From the NCBI RefSeq assembly GCF_014596975.1, contig NZ_JACVXD010000005.1, positions 184,893 to 248,892 of the forward strand: a stretch of 64,000 nt of DNA, in the 5' to 3' direction. Below, piece by piece: positions 46,418 to 56,108 of the stretch. Positions within the stretch are counted from its first letter, which is position 1. Every line of letters begins with the position of its first letter. A program made the position numbers and the translations under genes. The DNA is from Aestuariibaculum marinum (GTDB lineage: Bacteria > Bacteroidota > Bacteroidia > Flavobacteriales > Flavobacteriaceae). Under the pieces are notes generated by a model that saw nothing but the letters and a program-made list of their open reading frames with translations, did not search any database and had not been told where the DNA came from.

Positions 46418-47095
46418 ATGAAAATTACATTTTACGGCCACGCCAGTTTAGGTATAGAAGTTAATGATGTTCATATTCTTGTAGATCCTTTTATTTCGGC
46501 TAACGAGAAGGCTTCTCACATTAATATCGACGAGTTAAAAGCCGATTATATTTTAGTGACACATGCACATCAGGATCACATTTTAGATGTTGAAGCGATT
46601 GCAAAACGAACAAATGCAGTTATTGTTTCAAATGCTGAAATCGCAACCTATTACCAAAATAAAGGGTTTGAAGCGCATCCAATGAATCATGGTGGTCATT
46701 GGGATTTTGAATTTGGTACGGTAAAATATGTTGTTGCCTTACATTCATCATCGTTCCCTGATGGAACTTATGGCGGACAACCAGGAGGTTTCGTTATCGA
46801 AGGCGAACATAAAAACATTTACATTGCAGGCGACACGGCGTTGACTTACGATATGCAGTTAATTCCAATGCGTATTAAGTTAGATTTAGCCATTCTTCCT
46901 ATTGGCGATAATTTTACAATGGGAATCGATGATGCGATTACCGCCAGTGATTTTGTAGAGTGTGATAAGGTGTTAGGCTATCATTTCGATACGTTTGGAT
47001 ACATAGAAATAGATCATGAAGAAGCAAAGCGTAAATTTTTCGATAACGACAAAGATTTAATGTTGTTGGAAATTGGAGAAAGTATAGAGTTATAG
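46418..47095 (+). CDS. UlaG/UPF0173-like metallo-beta-lactamase-fold hydrolase
   Basis: 225 residues with the MBL zinc motif THAHQDHILD (HxHxDH, near 47-56), GGHWDFEFG, IAGDTALTYD and the late HFDTFGYIE. UPF0173 proteins are predicted metal-dependent hydrolases with no agreed substrate. It is embedded in the menaquinone operon between menA and menC (gaps of 43 and 3 bases), so a role in that pathway or quinone turnover is possible but unproven. Confidence 0.85.
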   Translation: MKITFYGHASLGIEVNDVHILVDPFISANEKASHINIDELKADYILVTHAHQDHILDVEAIAKRTNAVIVSNAEIATYYQNKGFEAHPMNHGGHWDFEFGTVKYVVALHSSSFPDGTYGGQPGGFVIEGEHKNIYIAGDTALTYDMQLIPMRIKLDLAILPIGDNFTMGIDDAITASDFVECDKVLGYHFDTFGYIEIDHEEAKRKFFDNDKDLMLLEIGESIEL

Positions 47096-47098
47096 TTG

Positions 47099-48136
47099 AT
47101 GATAAACGCTTCGTATAAGAAATACATATTAAATTTTAAGCAGGCCTCTGGTACGTCCAGAGGCGTGTTACGAACCAAGGAAACTTGGTTTCTTATTTTA
47201 AATCAAAACGGAAAAACCGGAGTAGGGGAATGTGGCGTGTTTCGGGGATTGTCTGCTGACGACAAACCCGATTACGAAGACAAACTAAAATGGACCTGCA
47301 AGAATATTCATTTAGGTTTAGAAAAGTTGCTTAACGAATTAATTGAATATCCAAGTATTCAGTTTGGTTTAGAAATAGCTTTCAAATCTTTAGAAAGCCA
47401 AGATAGATTTGAGTTGTTTCCTTCAAAATTTACACAAGAACAAGATCCGATAGCGATTAATGGATTGATCTGGATGGGGTCTGAAGATTTTATGAAGCAA
47501 CAAATAGAAGACAAGCTAAACGCTGGCTTTTCTTGTATTAAAATGAAAATTGGCGCGATCGATTTTCAATCAGAAGTCGATTTGTTAAAATCTATTCGAA
47601 ACGAGTTTTCAGCAAAGGATATTGAATTGCGTGTGGATGCGAATGGTGCTTTTTTACCTTCAGAAGCCTTAGAAAAATTGAAAATCTTATCAGACCTAGA
47701 ACTGCATTCTATAGAGCAGCCTATTAAGCAAGGTCAGGTAGAAGAAATGGCTAAGTTGTGTGACGAAACCCCTTTACCTATTGCTTTAGACGAAGAATTA
47801 ATTGGTGTTTTTCATGTAACAGAAAAGAAGAAGTTACTACAAATAATAAATCCGCAGTATATTATTTTAAAACCGAGTTTAGTTGGTGGTTTTAAAGGCA
47901 GTGATGAGTGGATTTCTATTGCAGAAAATAATAATATTGATTGGTGGATAACAAGTGCTTTAGAAAGTAATATTGGACTTAATGCCATAGCGCAATACAC
48001 TTATCAAAAACAAAGCCCTTTACCACAAGGATTAGGTACAGGGGGGCTGTTTACAAATAATTTCGACTCACCGTTAGAAGTCGTTAATGGTGCATTAACA
48101 TATAATAATCAATTAAACTGGAACTTTAATTTATAA
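47099..48136 (+). CDS. menC: o-Succinylbenzoate synthase
   Basis: 345 residues from ATG at 47099 (a TTG sits one codon upstream). Enolase-superfamily enzyme that dehydrates SHCHC. Motifs: IKMKIGAIDF (KxK, near 155), RVDANGAF, HSIEQPIKQG, ALDEELIG and LKPSLVGGF for Mg2+ ligands and acid/base lysines. Upstream gap 3 bases, downstream 3 bases. Confidence 0.92.
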   Translation: MINASYKKYILNFKQASGTSRGVLRTKETWFLILNQNGKTGVGECGVFRGLSADDKPDYEDKLKWTCKNIHLGLEKLLNELIEYPSIQFGLEIAFKSLESQDRFELFPSKFTQEQDPIAINGLIWMGSEDFMKQQIEDKLNAGFSCIKMKIGAIDFQSEVDLLKSIRNEFSAKDIELRVDANGAFLPSEALEKLKILSDLELHSIEQPIKQGQVEEMAKLCDETPLPIALDEELIGVFHVTEKKKLLQIINPQYIILKPSLVGGFKGSDEWISIAENNNIDWWITSALESNIGLNAIAQYTYQKQSPLPQGLGTGGLFTNNFDSPLEVVNGALTYNNQLNWNFNL

Positions 48137-48139
48137 AGG

Positions 48140-49117
48140 ATGTATATAGCTCAGGCATTTAACACGTTGCACGATTGGTGGCGTTACATTATAGGGGTGT
48201 TTATTATTGTTGTTGGCGTGTTTATTGGTCAGGTGCCATTTACTGCAGCAGTGATGATAAAGGCTTTTAAAGACGGTAAAAATCCATCGGAATTGAATCA
48301 ATCCGTTATGATGAGTTATTTAGAACCAAACCTGAATTTATTCTTGATGTTGTTGTCTTTTGCGGTTGGTTTGGTAGCTTTGTTATTGGTTACAAAATAT
48401 CTTCATAAGCAATCGTTTACACAACTAACAACGTCAAGAAAACAAATTGACTGGAAACGTGTGTTATTCATTTTCTTCTTTTGGGGCATTATTTCAAGTG
48501 GTTTGGTGTTAGCTGATTATTATATGACACCTGAAAATTATAAACTCAATTTTCAATTAAAACCCTTTATTATACTCTGTGTAATAGCTATCATTTTTGT
48601 GCCTTTACAAACCAGTTTTGAGGAGTATATGTTTAGAGGCTATTTAATGCAGGGAATAGGTGTTGTAGTTAAGAATAAATGGATGCCTTTAATTATTACA
48701 TCAGCTGTTTTTGGATTGTTGCACATTGCAAACCCTGAAGTTGAAAAACTAGGACCTATGATTATGGTCTATTATATTGGTACAGGATTATTCTTAGGAA
48801 TTATGACCTTAATGGATGAAGGCATGGAACTGTCTTTAGGTTTTCATGCAGCTAATAACTTGTTTACAGCGCTTTTAGTTACTGCAGACTGGACAGCGTT
48901 TCAAACGCATTCCATTTTAAAGGATATGTCCGACCCTTCAGAAACGGCATTAAGCGAAATTTTTGTTCCGGTATTTATAGTTTTTCCTATCATTTTATTC
49001 ATCTTTTCGAGAATTTATAAATGGACAGGTTGGAAAGAAAAACTATTCGGAAAGGTTGAAGAACCAGCATTATTAACTTCAGAAATAAACACAATTGGAC
49101 ATGGTACCGACATTTAA
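48140..49117 (+). CDS. CPBP-family intramembrane glutamic protease
   Basis: 325 residues, about eight membrane spans, with the three family motifs: FEEYMFRGYLMQ (EExxxR, near 160), FGLLHIAN (FxxxH) and HAANNLFT (HxxxN). CPBP proteases include Rce1-type enzymes and proteins linked to quinone or bacteriocin maturation. It lies between menC and menE and overlaps menE by up to 23 bases; the function in this cluster is unknown. Confidence 0.88.
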   Translation: MYIAQAFNTLHDWWRYIIGVFIIVVGVFIGQVPFTAAVMIKAFKDGKNPSELNQSVMMSYLEPNLNLFLMLLSFAVGLVALLLVTKYLHKQSFTQLTTSRKQIDWKRVLFIFFFWGIISSGLVLADYYMTPENYKLNFQLKPFIILCVIAIIFVPLQTSFEEYMFRGYLMQGIGVVVKNKWMPLIITSAVFGLLHIANPEVEKLGPMIMVYYIGTGLFLGIMTLMDEGMELSLGFHAANNLFTALLVTADWTAFQTHSILKDMSDPSETALSEIFVPVFIVFPIILFIFSRIYKWTGWKEKLFGKVEEPALLTSEINTIGHGTDI

Positions 49118-50165
49118 AAATATCCATTTAAAATTTAAGGTTAACGGATTTCATTATTCCAGAGAATACTTAATAGAACTAGCATATGACTTTGTTAAGG
49201 AAGGTAAATCTTTTGAAAGAGAAGTTGGTGATTTTTTGTTTGATTGGTTAGATGATAATGAAACTATAAAGGTTAAAACATCGGGGTCGACAGGAACACC
49301 AAAGATTGTTGAATTATCGAAACAGGCGATGGTAAATTCGGCTTTGGCCACCGGAGACTTTTTTGATTTGGTGCCTGGTAATAAGGCCTTATTATGTCTT
49401 CCTGCAACCTATATCGCAGGGAAAATGATGTTGGTTAGAGCTATGATTTTAGGGTTAGAACTCGATATTGTAGAGCCATCTTCCAATTTAGAATTCGATA
49501 AAAATAAGGATTATGATTTTTGTGCTATGGTTCCTATGCAGTTAGAAAAGGTATTGGATAAGGTCGATAATGTAAAAACCATAATCATTGGAGGTGCTCC
49601 GGTTTCAAACAGTTTAAAAACAAGTATTCAAACATTAAAAGCGAAGGTGTTCGAAACGTATGGGATGACAGAAACGGTGACACATATAGCTTTGAAACCC
49701 GTTAATAATACGTCAAATTCAAAGCCTCATTTCAAGGTCTTACCGGGAGTTACTATTTCTCAAGATGATCGGGATTGTTTAGTGATTGAAGCTCCTAAAT
49801 TATGTCAGGAGAAAATCATTGCGAACGACATTGTTAAAATTCATTCAGAGATGGAGTTTGAATGGTTAGGGCGTTTCGACAATGTCATAAACTCTGGAGG
49901 TGTTAAACTTTTTCCAGAGCAGATAGAAGCTAAACTTCAGAGTAAAATCAGGAATCGATTTTTTGTAGCTTCAGAACCTAATAAGGAGTTAGGCGAACAA
50001 CTTATTTTAGTTATTGAAAGTGAATCAAACAAATTGAACTCGGAGGTGTTTTCGACCTTAGATAAATTTGAAAAACCCAAAGCTATTTATGCAGTTAAGA
50101 AATTTACCGAAACCTCTTCAGGTAAAATTCAACGAAAAAATACATTGGCGTTAATAAAAAAATAA
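49095..50165 (+). CDS. menE: o-Succinylbenzoate-CoA ligase-like AMP-binding enzyme
   Basis: 356 residues, shorter than the usual 450-480 of MenE, as in many Bacteroidetes. The adenylate-forming motifs are KTSGSTGTPKIVELSK (about 56-71), ETYGMTETVTHIAL, and FDNVINSGGVKLFPEQIEAKL with the C-terminal lysine in SSGKIQRK. Start at 49095 or at the ATG six bases later (49101); both overlap the CPBP gene. Completes menB-A-C-E; menD, menF and menH are not in the window. Confidence 0.9.
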   Translation: MDMVPTFKNIHLKFKVNGFHYSREYLIELAYDFVKEGKSFEREVGDFLFDWLDDNETIKVKTSGSTGTPKIVELSKQAMVNSALATGDFFDLVPGNKALLCLPATYIAGKMMLVRAMILGLELDIVEPSSNLEFDKNKDYDFCAMVPMQLEKVLDKVDNVKTIIIGGAPVSNSLKTSIQTLKAKVFETYGMTETVTHIALKPVNNTSNSKPHFKVLPGVTISQDDRDCLVIEAPKLCQEKIIANDIVKIHSEMEFEWLGRFDNVINSGGVKLFPEQIEAKLQSKIRNRFFVASEPNKELGEQLILVIESESNKLNSEVFSTLDKFEKPKAIYAVKKFTETSSGKIQRKNTLALIKK

Positions 50166-50264
50166 GTTTCTTGTTACGAGAACCCATTTTTTAATACTAA
50201 TAGTTGTCCTTTAGGGCAATTAGAATTCCCCTTTGTTTAATTAATAAATAGAAAATTAATTTAT

Positions 50265-52028
50265 ATGAACTTTATCAAACGCGTGTTATCGACCGTTACA
50301 GGTATCTTTGTCTTTTTAGGTATTTGTGTTGTATTACTTGTTGTTGTCGGACTTATTTTTGGCTCCTCATCAGAAGAAATCGTAAGAATAAAGCCTAATT
50401 CGGTACTCGATTTAAAACTCGATTTTCCAATTAAAGACTATGCCGGAAAAACAGAATTTGAACAGTACGAATTTTTAAATAAGGATGACAAAAATGGACT
50501 TTTTAATATTATCGACGCCATAAATTATGCCGCAACCGATGATAAAATAAAAGGAATTTCAATTGATAATAATTTTATTAATGCAGGCATTTCTCAAACT
50601 AAAGCCATTCGCGACGCTTTAATAAAGTTTAAAGAGTCAGGGAAATTTATAACCGCATACGCCGATATTTATACACAGAAAGATTATTACTTAAGTTCCA
50701 TTGCCGACACGATTTTTATGAATCCAGCCGGGATGATGGAGTTTAAAGGTTTGTCTTCGGAGCAATTGTATTTTAAAGATTTTCAGGAAAAAACAGGATT
50801 GAAAATGGAAGTGGTACGCTTCGGAAAATATAAAAGTGCAGTAGAGCCATTCCTTGAAAACGAAATGAGTGAAGCTAACAGAGAGCAGGTAGAAGTGTTT
50901 TTAAATTCTATCTGGTCTGAAATTAAATCTGAAATATCACAAAGCAGAGGTGTTTCCACCGAACAATTAAATAGTATTGCAGATAGTTTGTTAGCACGAA
51001 ATGCACCTTTAGCACAGAAAGCCAAACTTATTGATAAAATTGCCTATCACGACGAATATCTAGCCGGGTTAAAGAAGGCCGCAGGAACAGAAGCTTCAAA
51101 AAGGTTGGAGATGGTTTCTATTTTTGATTATGCAGAATATACGGCTACCAATATGTTGAGCAACTACAGTAAAAATAAGATTGCCGTGATTTATGCTGAA
51201 GGTGAAATTATTTATGGAGAAGGCGAAGAGGGGGCTGTTGGTCAAGGAGTAATGACAAGGTCGCTACAGGAAGCCAGACAAAACGACAAGATTAAAGCGG
51301 TTGTATTACGAATTAACTCTCCGGGAGGAAGTGCCTTAGCAAGTGAGTTAATTTGGCGTGAAATAGAACTGACTAAAAAGTTAAAACCGGTAATTGTATC
51401 TATGGGCAATTTGGCTGCATCCGGAGGGTATTACATAGCGTGTAATGCTGATAAAATTATAGCCGAACCAACAACTATAACTGGAAGTATTGGTGTGTTT
51501 GGAATGTTACCAAACGGAAATGCTTTAGCCGAGAAAATAGGAATCAACGCCGAGCAGGTATCAACGAATAAAAATTCTGTTACCTATAGCTTTTTTGAGC
51601 CGTTAAATGATGCGCAACACGATTTTATAAAAGAAGAAATTATAAGTATTTATGAGCTGTTTACCGGACGAGTAGCCGAAGGTCGAGGCATGGAGCAGGA
51701 TAAGGTAAAGGAAATTGCTCAAGGCCGTGTCTGGACAGGTACAGATGCTTTAAAAATAGGTTTAGTAGATGAATTGGGTGGGCTAGATTTAGCTCTCAAA
51801 TATGCTGCTGAAGCGGCAGGTGTTTCAGAATATAATATTAAAGAGTTACCGATTTATAAGAAAGATTTAGATAAGATTTTAAGACAATTTGGATTAGCTG
51901 AAGCTAAAGAAGATATTATGAAAGAGGAGCTTGGTGAAGAGGCTTACAACTTATTAAAACAAGTAAAAACCACGACACAACGTAAAGGCATTCAGTTGTT
52001 ATTGCCTTATAATGTAGATATTAAATAA
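50265..52028 (+). CDS. sppA: Signal peptide peptidase SppA, 67-kDa type
   Basis: 587 residues: an N-terminal membrane anchor (about 8-33), a first S49 repeat with the catalytic Lys in FGKYKSAVEPF (K190), and a second with the catalytic Ser in MGNLAASGGYY (S386) and INSPGGSALAS. The double-length Ser-Lys peptidase degrades cleaved signal peptides in the membrane. Terminated by the bidirectional hairpin at 52045-52079. Confidence 0.94.
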   Translation: MNFIKRVLSTVTGIFVFLGICVVLLVVVGLIFGSSSEEIVRIKPNSVLDLKLDFPIKDYAGKTEFEQYEFLNKDDKNGLFNIIDAINYAATDDKIKGISIDNNFINAGISQTKAIRDALIKFKESGKFITAYADIYTQKDYYLSSIADTIFMNPAGMMEFKGLSSEQLYFKDFQEKTGLKMEVVRFGKYKSAVEPFLENEMSEANREQVEVFLNSIWSEIKSEISQSRGVSTEQLNSIADSLLARNAPLAQKAKLIDKIAYHDEYLAGLKKAAGTEASKRLEMVSIFDYAEYTATNMLSNYSKNKIAVIYAEGEIIYGEGEEGAVGQGVMTRSLQEARQNDKIKAVVLRINSPGGSALASELIWREIELTKKLKPVIVSMGNLAASGGYYIACNADKIIAEPTTITGSIGVFGMLPNGNALAEKIGINAEQVSTNKNSVTYSFFEPLNDAQHDFIKEEIISIYELFTGRVAEGRGMEQDKVKEIAQGRVWTGTDALKIGLVDELGGLDLALKYAAEAAGVSEYNIKELPIYKKDLDKILRQFGLAEAKEDIMKEELGEEAYNLLKQVKTTTQRKGIQLLLPYNVDIK

Positions 52029-52044
52029 GAGTTTTAAATAATGT

Positions 52045-52079
52045 AAAAAAAAGAGCGACCATTTGGTCGCTCTTTTTTT
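52045..52079. terminator. Bidirectional terminator between sppA and doxX
   Basis: GAGCGACC (52053-52060), loop ATTT, GGTCGCTC (52065-52072), eight A before and seven T after. The T run overlaps the doxX stop codon. Same CGACCATTTGGTCG core as at 36841 and 38117. Confidence 0.9.
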
Positions 52080-52500
52080 ATTGTTGCATTTTAAAGTAAT
52101 AATCTAAAGAGTGTTTTCCCGAACCGTAGAACAGGAAAAATACACACACTATAAATGTAATAAGTGCAAGAATTAAATTTCCGGAATGCATTTCTCCAAC
52201 AAAATTAATAAGTATAGCACCAATTAAAATAGGTAATTGTCCAATAATTGCCCAGCGGGTAAGTAAACCAAAAGCAATGAGCATGCCTCCTATAAAATGA
52301 GCAGGAGCCACATAGTGTATGGCAACCATACCTCCAGCCCAGTTTTGCATAGGTTTAAAAAGTTCGACTAGCATCATACTGTCAGACATAAAACTAATGC
52401 CTTTAATAAACAGAAAGACACCAAGAGCAACACGTAATATATCCAAAGGCAAATAAGTATGCGCATTGGCCCACTTATTAAGTGTTTTTATTGTATCCAT
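52078..52500 (-). CDS. DoxX-family membrane protein
   Basis: 140 residues with four membrane spans (LRVALGVFLFIKGISFM, VAPAHFIGGMLIAFGLLT and two more), the DoxX/DoxD pattern. Related proteins are found in terminal quinol oxidases and redox-stress complexes; no subfamily function can be given. Monocistronic; it follows the carboxylase gene by 58 bases on the minus strand. Confidence 0.85.
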   Translation of the reverse strand: MDTIKTLNKWANAHTYLPLDILRVALGVFLFIKGISFMSDSMMLVELFKPMQNWAGGMVAIHYVAPAHFIGGMLIAFGLLTRWAIIGQLPILIGAILINFVGEMHSGNLILALITFIVCVFFLFYGSGKHSLDYYFKMQQ

Positions 52501-52558
52501 AATTAAAAGTTGTTGATTTTCAATTAATAAGATACAAAAAATAAAGCATAAAAGCCAA

Positions 52559-54187
52559 TTATACTTGTATCACACCAAGGTTAAAAGGTTTCTCAATAGG
52601 AGCGTGGTTTGCCGCTTCAATACCCATACTAATCCATGTTCTGGTATCTAATGGATTAATAATCGCATCGGTCCAGATGCGTGCAGCTGCATAGTATGGT
52701 GATACCTGTGCATCGTATCTTGATTTAATGTCGTTATAAAGGGCTTCTTCTTTTTCAGGAGTAATGGTTTCTCCTTTCTTTTTAAGTGAAGCGGTTTCAA
52801 TTTGAAGTAAGACTTTCGCTGCCGAATTTCCACTCATTACTGCTAATTCAGCACTTGGCCAGGCAACGATTAATCTAGGATCGTATGCTTTACCGCACAT
52901 CGCATAATTTCCTGCACCATAACTATTCCCCATAATAACAGTAAACTTTGGAACAACAGAGTTACTCACTGCGTTAACCATTTTAGCACCATCTTTTATA
53001 ATGCCACCGTGTTCACTTTTGCTACCTACCATAAACCCGGTAACGTCTTGTAAAAATACTAAGGGAATTTTCTTTTGGTTACAATTCGCAATGAAACGTG
53101 TGGCTTTATCGGCACTATCGTTATAAATGACACCGCCAAACTGCATTTCTCCTTGTTTGGTTTTTACCAGTTTACGCTGATTGGCTACGATACCAACAGC
53201 CCAACCGTCAATGCGGGCGTAGCAGGTAATGATGGATTTTCCGTAACCTGCTTTATATTCATCAAATTCAGAGTTATCAACTAACCTTTTTATGATTTCG
53301 TAAGTGTCGTATTGATCAGCTCTAGATTTTGGAAGAATACCAAAAATATCATCTTGGTTTTCTTTAGGCTTTTGAGGTTCAGTACGGTTAAATCCGGCTT
53401 TGTCGTAATCACCAATTTTATCGACGATATTTTTTATAGTATCTAATGCGTCTTTGTCGTCTTTAGCTTTATAATCTGTAACACCGGAAATTTCACAGTG
53501 GGTTGTAGCACCTCCTAAAGTTTCGTTATCTATAGTTTCGCCGATGGCAGCTTTCACTAAATAGCTTCCGGCTAAAAAGATACTTCCGGTTTTATCAACA
53601 ATTAAAGCTTCATCACTCATAATAGGTAAATAAGCACCACCCGCTACACAACTTCCCATCACGGCAGCAATTTGGGTAATACCCATACTACTCATAATGG
53701 CGTTATTTCTAAAAATACGCCCAAAGTGTTCCTTATCCGGAAAAATTTCATCCTGTAATGGTAAATACACGCCAGCACTATCTACTAAATAGATGATAGG
53801 TAGTTTATTTTCAATGGCTATTTCCTGAGCTCTTAAATTCTTTTTAGCGGTAATAGGAAACCAGGCACCTGCTTTTACGGTGGCATCGTTAGCCACGACG
53901 ATACATTGTTTGCCTTTAATGTATCCTATCTTTACAACCACACCTGCCGATGGACAGCCACCGTGCTCTTCGTACATGTCTTCACCAGCAAAGGCGCCAA
54001 TTTCAATGGATTTAGTTTTAGCATCTAACAGATAATCTATACGCTCTCGAGCAGTCATCTTCCCTTTACTGTGAAGTTTTTCAATGCTCTTTTTACCGCC
54101 GCCTAAATGTACTTTCGCTAGGCGCTTCTTAAGTTGTGATACTAAAAGTTTATTGTAATCTTCGTTCTTATTGAAGTTTAAATCCAT
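52559..54187 (-). CDS. Acyl-CoA carboxylase beta subunit (methylcrotonyl-CoA carboxylase-like)
   Basis: 542 residues, two crotonase-like carboxyltransferase domains. The first has HGGCPSAGVV, LVDSAGVYLPLQDEIFPD and VMGSCVAGGAYLPIMSDE; the second FLQDVTGFMVG, VIMGNSYGAGNYAMCG and AWPSAELAVMSG. The residues near the biotin-carboxyl site and overall length fit the MCC beta group (leucine degradation) better than propionyl-CoA carboxylase (about 510). The biotin-carrying alpha subunit is not adjacent. Confidence 0.85.
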   Translation of the reverse strand: MDLNFNKNEDYNKLLVSQLKKRLAKVHLGGGKKSIEKLHSKGKMTARERIDYLLDAKTKSIEIGAFAGEDMYEEHGGCPSAGVVVKIGYIKGKQCIVVANDATVKAGAWFPITAKKNLRAQEIAIENKLPIIYLVDSAGVYLPLQDEIFPDKEHFGRIFRNNAIMSSMGITQIAAVMGSCVAGGAYLPIMSDEALIVDKTGSIFLAGSYLVKAAIGETIDNETLGGATTHCEISGVTDYKAKDDKDALDTIKNIVDKIGDYDKAGFNRTEPQKPKENQDDIFGILPKSRADQYDTYEIIKRLVDNSEFDEYKAGYGKSIITCYARIDGWAVGIVANQRKLVKTKQGEMQFGGVIYNDSADKATRFIANCNQKKIPLVFLQDVTGFMVGSKSEHGGIIKDGAKMVNAVSNSVVPKFTVIMGNSYGAGNYAMCGKAYDPRLIVAWPSAELAVMSGNSAAKVLLQIETASLKKKGETITPEKEEALYNDIKSRYDAQVSPYYAAARIWTDAIINPLDTRTWISMGIEAANHAPIEKPFNLGVIQV

Positions 54188-54264
54188 TGACGTGTATTTT
54201 GTGGCTAAAATACAAAAGTTTCAAATTAAACTTAAAGCTAATGTTAAGATTATACTAAAATATA

Positions 54265-54314
54265 TTCCTTAGAATTAGTTTCCTTGGAGAATAAAATTAT
54301 TTTTCATATCTTTG
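54265..54314 (+). promoter_or_regulatory. Promoter and candidate MarR operator of the FMN reductase-marR-pirin operon
   Basis: -33 TTGG (54284-54287), 19 bases, -7 TATCTTTG (54307-54314): a good Bacteroidetes promoter with a 22-28 base leader. Overlapping the -33 element is AGTTTCCTTGGAGAAT (54278-54293), preceded by TTCCTTAGAA (54265-54274). The same core recurs upstream of the MFS gene at 57491 and 57528, suggesting that the MarR protein encoded here represses both. Confidence 0.6.
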
Positions 54315-54342
54315 ATACAGATTTAAGATATAATATATAGTT

Positions 54343-54888
54343 ATGAAAAAGATAATAGCCTTTGCAGGAACCAATAGTAAGCAATCCATTAATAAGCAAT
54401 TAGTAACCTATGCAGCCAGTTTAGTAAAAGGTGCGGAAATCACTATTTTAGACTTGAACGATTTTGAGTTACCACTTTATGGTATTGACTACGAAAATGA
54501 ACACGGTATTCCTGAAAACGCATACAAATTTATTGAATACATTAAAAATTCGGATGGTATTTTGTTATCGTTAGCAGAGCACAATGGTGCTTATACAACA
54601 GTGTTTAAAAACTTGTTTGATTGGATGTCCAGAATTGAAAGTAAAACATTTTTTGATAAACCAATGTTGTTAATGGCAACGTCGCCAGGAGGACGAGGTG
54701 GAGCATCGGTTTTAGATGTAGCTAAAGGAAGATTTCCATACCACGACGCCGATATCGTTGAAGTATTTTCTTTACCATTTTTCGGAAACAATTTTGCCGA
54801 TGGTAAAATAATTAATGAAGATTTAGATGATCAATTAAAAAATGCAGCTGAACAGTTTCAAAGTAAATTACAGGTAGAAACTGTGTAA
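54343..54888 (+). CDS. NAD(P)H-dependent FMN reductase / flavodoxin-fold oxidoreductase
   Basis: 181 residues with the flavodoxin-like start IAFAGTNSKQSINKQLV (phosphate loop), the middle SLAEHNGAYTTVFKNLFDW and ATSPGGRGGASVL. These enzymes reduce flavins or quinones with NAD(P)H. First gene of an operon with a MarR regulator (gap 24 bases to its likely ATG) and pirin, typical of quinone or oxidative stress defence (inference). Confidence 0.88.
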   Translation: MKKIIAFAGTNSKQSINKQLVTYAASLVKGAEITILDLNDFELPLYGIDYENEHGIPENAYKFIEYIKNSDGILLSLAEHNGAYTTVFKNLFDWMSRIESKTFFDKPMLLMATSPGGRGGASVLDVAKGRFPYHDADIVEVFSLPFFGNNFADGKIINEDLDDQLKNAAEQFQSKLQVETV

Positions 54889-54912
54889 GTAAATCACAAT
54901 TTGTTAAAAGTT

Positions 54913-55350
54913 ATGGGAGATTTAGCCAAAGAAATAAATTCGAAGTTTGCTAATAACAAGCAAAAAGCGTTGGTAAATATTCTTTATACAGGAAATTGGA
55001 TTTCAAGTTGCCAAAACGAATTTTTTAAGTCTTATGGTATTTCGCCTCAGCAATATAATATCCTTCGTATTTTAAGAGGAGCAGGCGAAGCATTGAATGT
55101 GCAGGTGATTAAAGATCGTATGATTGAACGTGCGCCAAATGCTACAAGGCTGATGGATAAATTATGTGCTAAGGAATTCATAGAACGTTTGCCTTGTGCG
55201 CATGATAGACGTGTGGTAAAGATAGCCATAACAGAAAAAGGATTGAAACTTTTGGCTTCGGTTCCAGATGATTTCAATAAAGATTTAATTAAAAACCTTA
55301 CCGAAGAAGAAGCAGAACACTTAAGTCATCTGCTTGATAAAATGAGATAA
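54913..55350 (+). CDS. MarR-family transcriptional regulator
   Basis: 145 residues from ATG at 54913 (a TTG at 54901 is possible). Winged-helix pattern: ISPQQYNILRILRGAG, helix-turn-helix around NVQVIKDRMIERAPNATRLMDKL, wing CAHDRRVVKIAITEKG. Two cysteines (in SSCQNEF and LPCAHDRR, the second at the wing) make redox sensing of the OhrR/QsrR kind plausible but unproven. Candidate operators: 54265-54293 and 57491-57545. Confidence 0.9.
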   Translation: MGDLAKEINSKFANNKQKALVNILYTGNWISSCQNEFFKSYGISPQQYNILRILRGAGEALNVQVIKDRMIERAPNATRLMDKLCAKEFIERLPCAHDRRVVKIAITEKGLKLLASVPDDFNKDLIKNLTEEEAEHLSHLLDKMR

Positions 55351-55369
55351 AAAGAAAGGAAAGTTTAAA

Positions 55370-56092
55370 ATGAAGACAGTAATTCACAAATCAGATAGCA
55401 GAGGTTTTGCAAACCACGGATGGTTACAGGCGAATCATTCCTTTAGTTTTGCAGGTTTTTATAACCCTGAGAAAGTACATTTTGGTGCTTTACGTGTTTT
55501 GAATGATGATATGATAGCGCCGAGTATGGGCTTTGGTACGCACCCTCACGATAATATGGAAATCATTACCATTCCGTTAAAAGGTGTATTGAAACACAGA
55601 GATTCAATGCATAACGAATGGCAGGCCGTATTGCCAGGAGAAGTTCAGGTCATGTCGGCAGGAACTGGGGTGCAACACTCAGAAATAAATGGGTCAGCTG
55701 AAGAGCATTTAGGTTTATTTCAAATCTGGGTGTTTCCGGACAAACAAAATGTAGCACCGCGCTACGATCAAAAAGCATTTGACCCAGAAGAAAGAAAAAA
55801 CAAATTACAAACCTTAGTGACTTCCATTGATGAGAATCATGAAGGTAGTTTAAAAATTCATCAAGATGCTGTATTATCTCGAATAGATTTAGATAAAGGA
55901 CAAACCTTTAACTATAAGCTGAAAAGCAATAAGCATGGTGTTTACGTTATGAATGTCTATGGAGAGTTTGTTATTGATGGAAACACTTTGCAAACAAGAG
56001 ATGCTATAGGTGTTTCTGAAGCTTTAGATTTTGAAATAGAAACAAAAGAAGATTCCAGTATTTTATTTATTGAAGTACCTATGGAATTCTAA
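55370..56092 (+). CDS. Pirin-family protein
   Basis: 240-residue bicupin. The N-terminal cupin has FGTHPHDNMEIITIPLKG (metal-binding His, His, Glu) and GTGVQHSEIN; the C-terminal cupin is degenerate. Pirins act as quercetinases or redox-responsive regulators. Third gene after the FMN reductase and MarR (gap 19 bases), strengthening the link to phenolic or quinone stress. Confidence 0.92.
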   Translation: MKTVIHKSDSRGFANHGWLQANHSFSFAGFYNPEKVHFGALRVLNDDMIAPSMGFGTHPHDNMEIITIPLKGVLKHRDSMHNEWQAVLPGEVQVMSAGTGVQHSEINGSAEEHLGLFQIWVFPDKQNVAPRYDQKAFDPEERKNKLQTLVTSIDENHEGSLKIHQDAVLSRIDLDKGQTFNYKLKSNKHGVYVMNVYGEFVIDGNTLQTRDAIGVSEALDFEIETKEDSSILFIEVPMEF

Positions 56093-56108
56093 ATATGTTG
56101 ATTAATAG

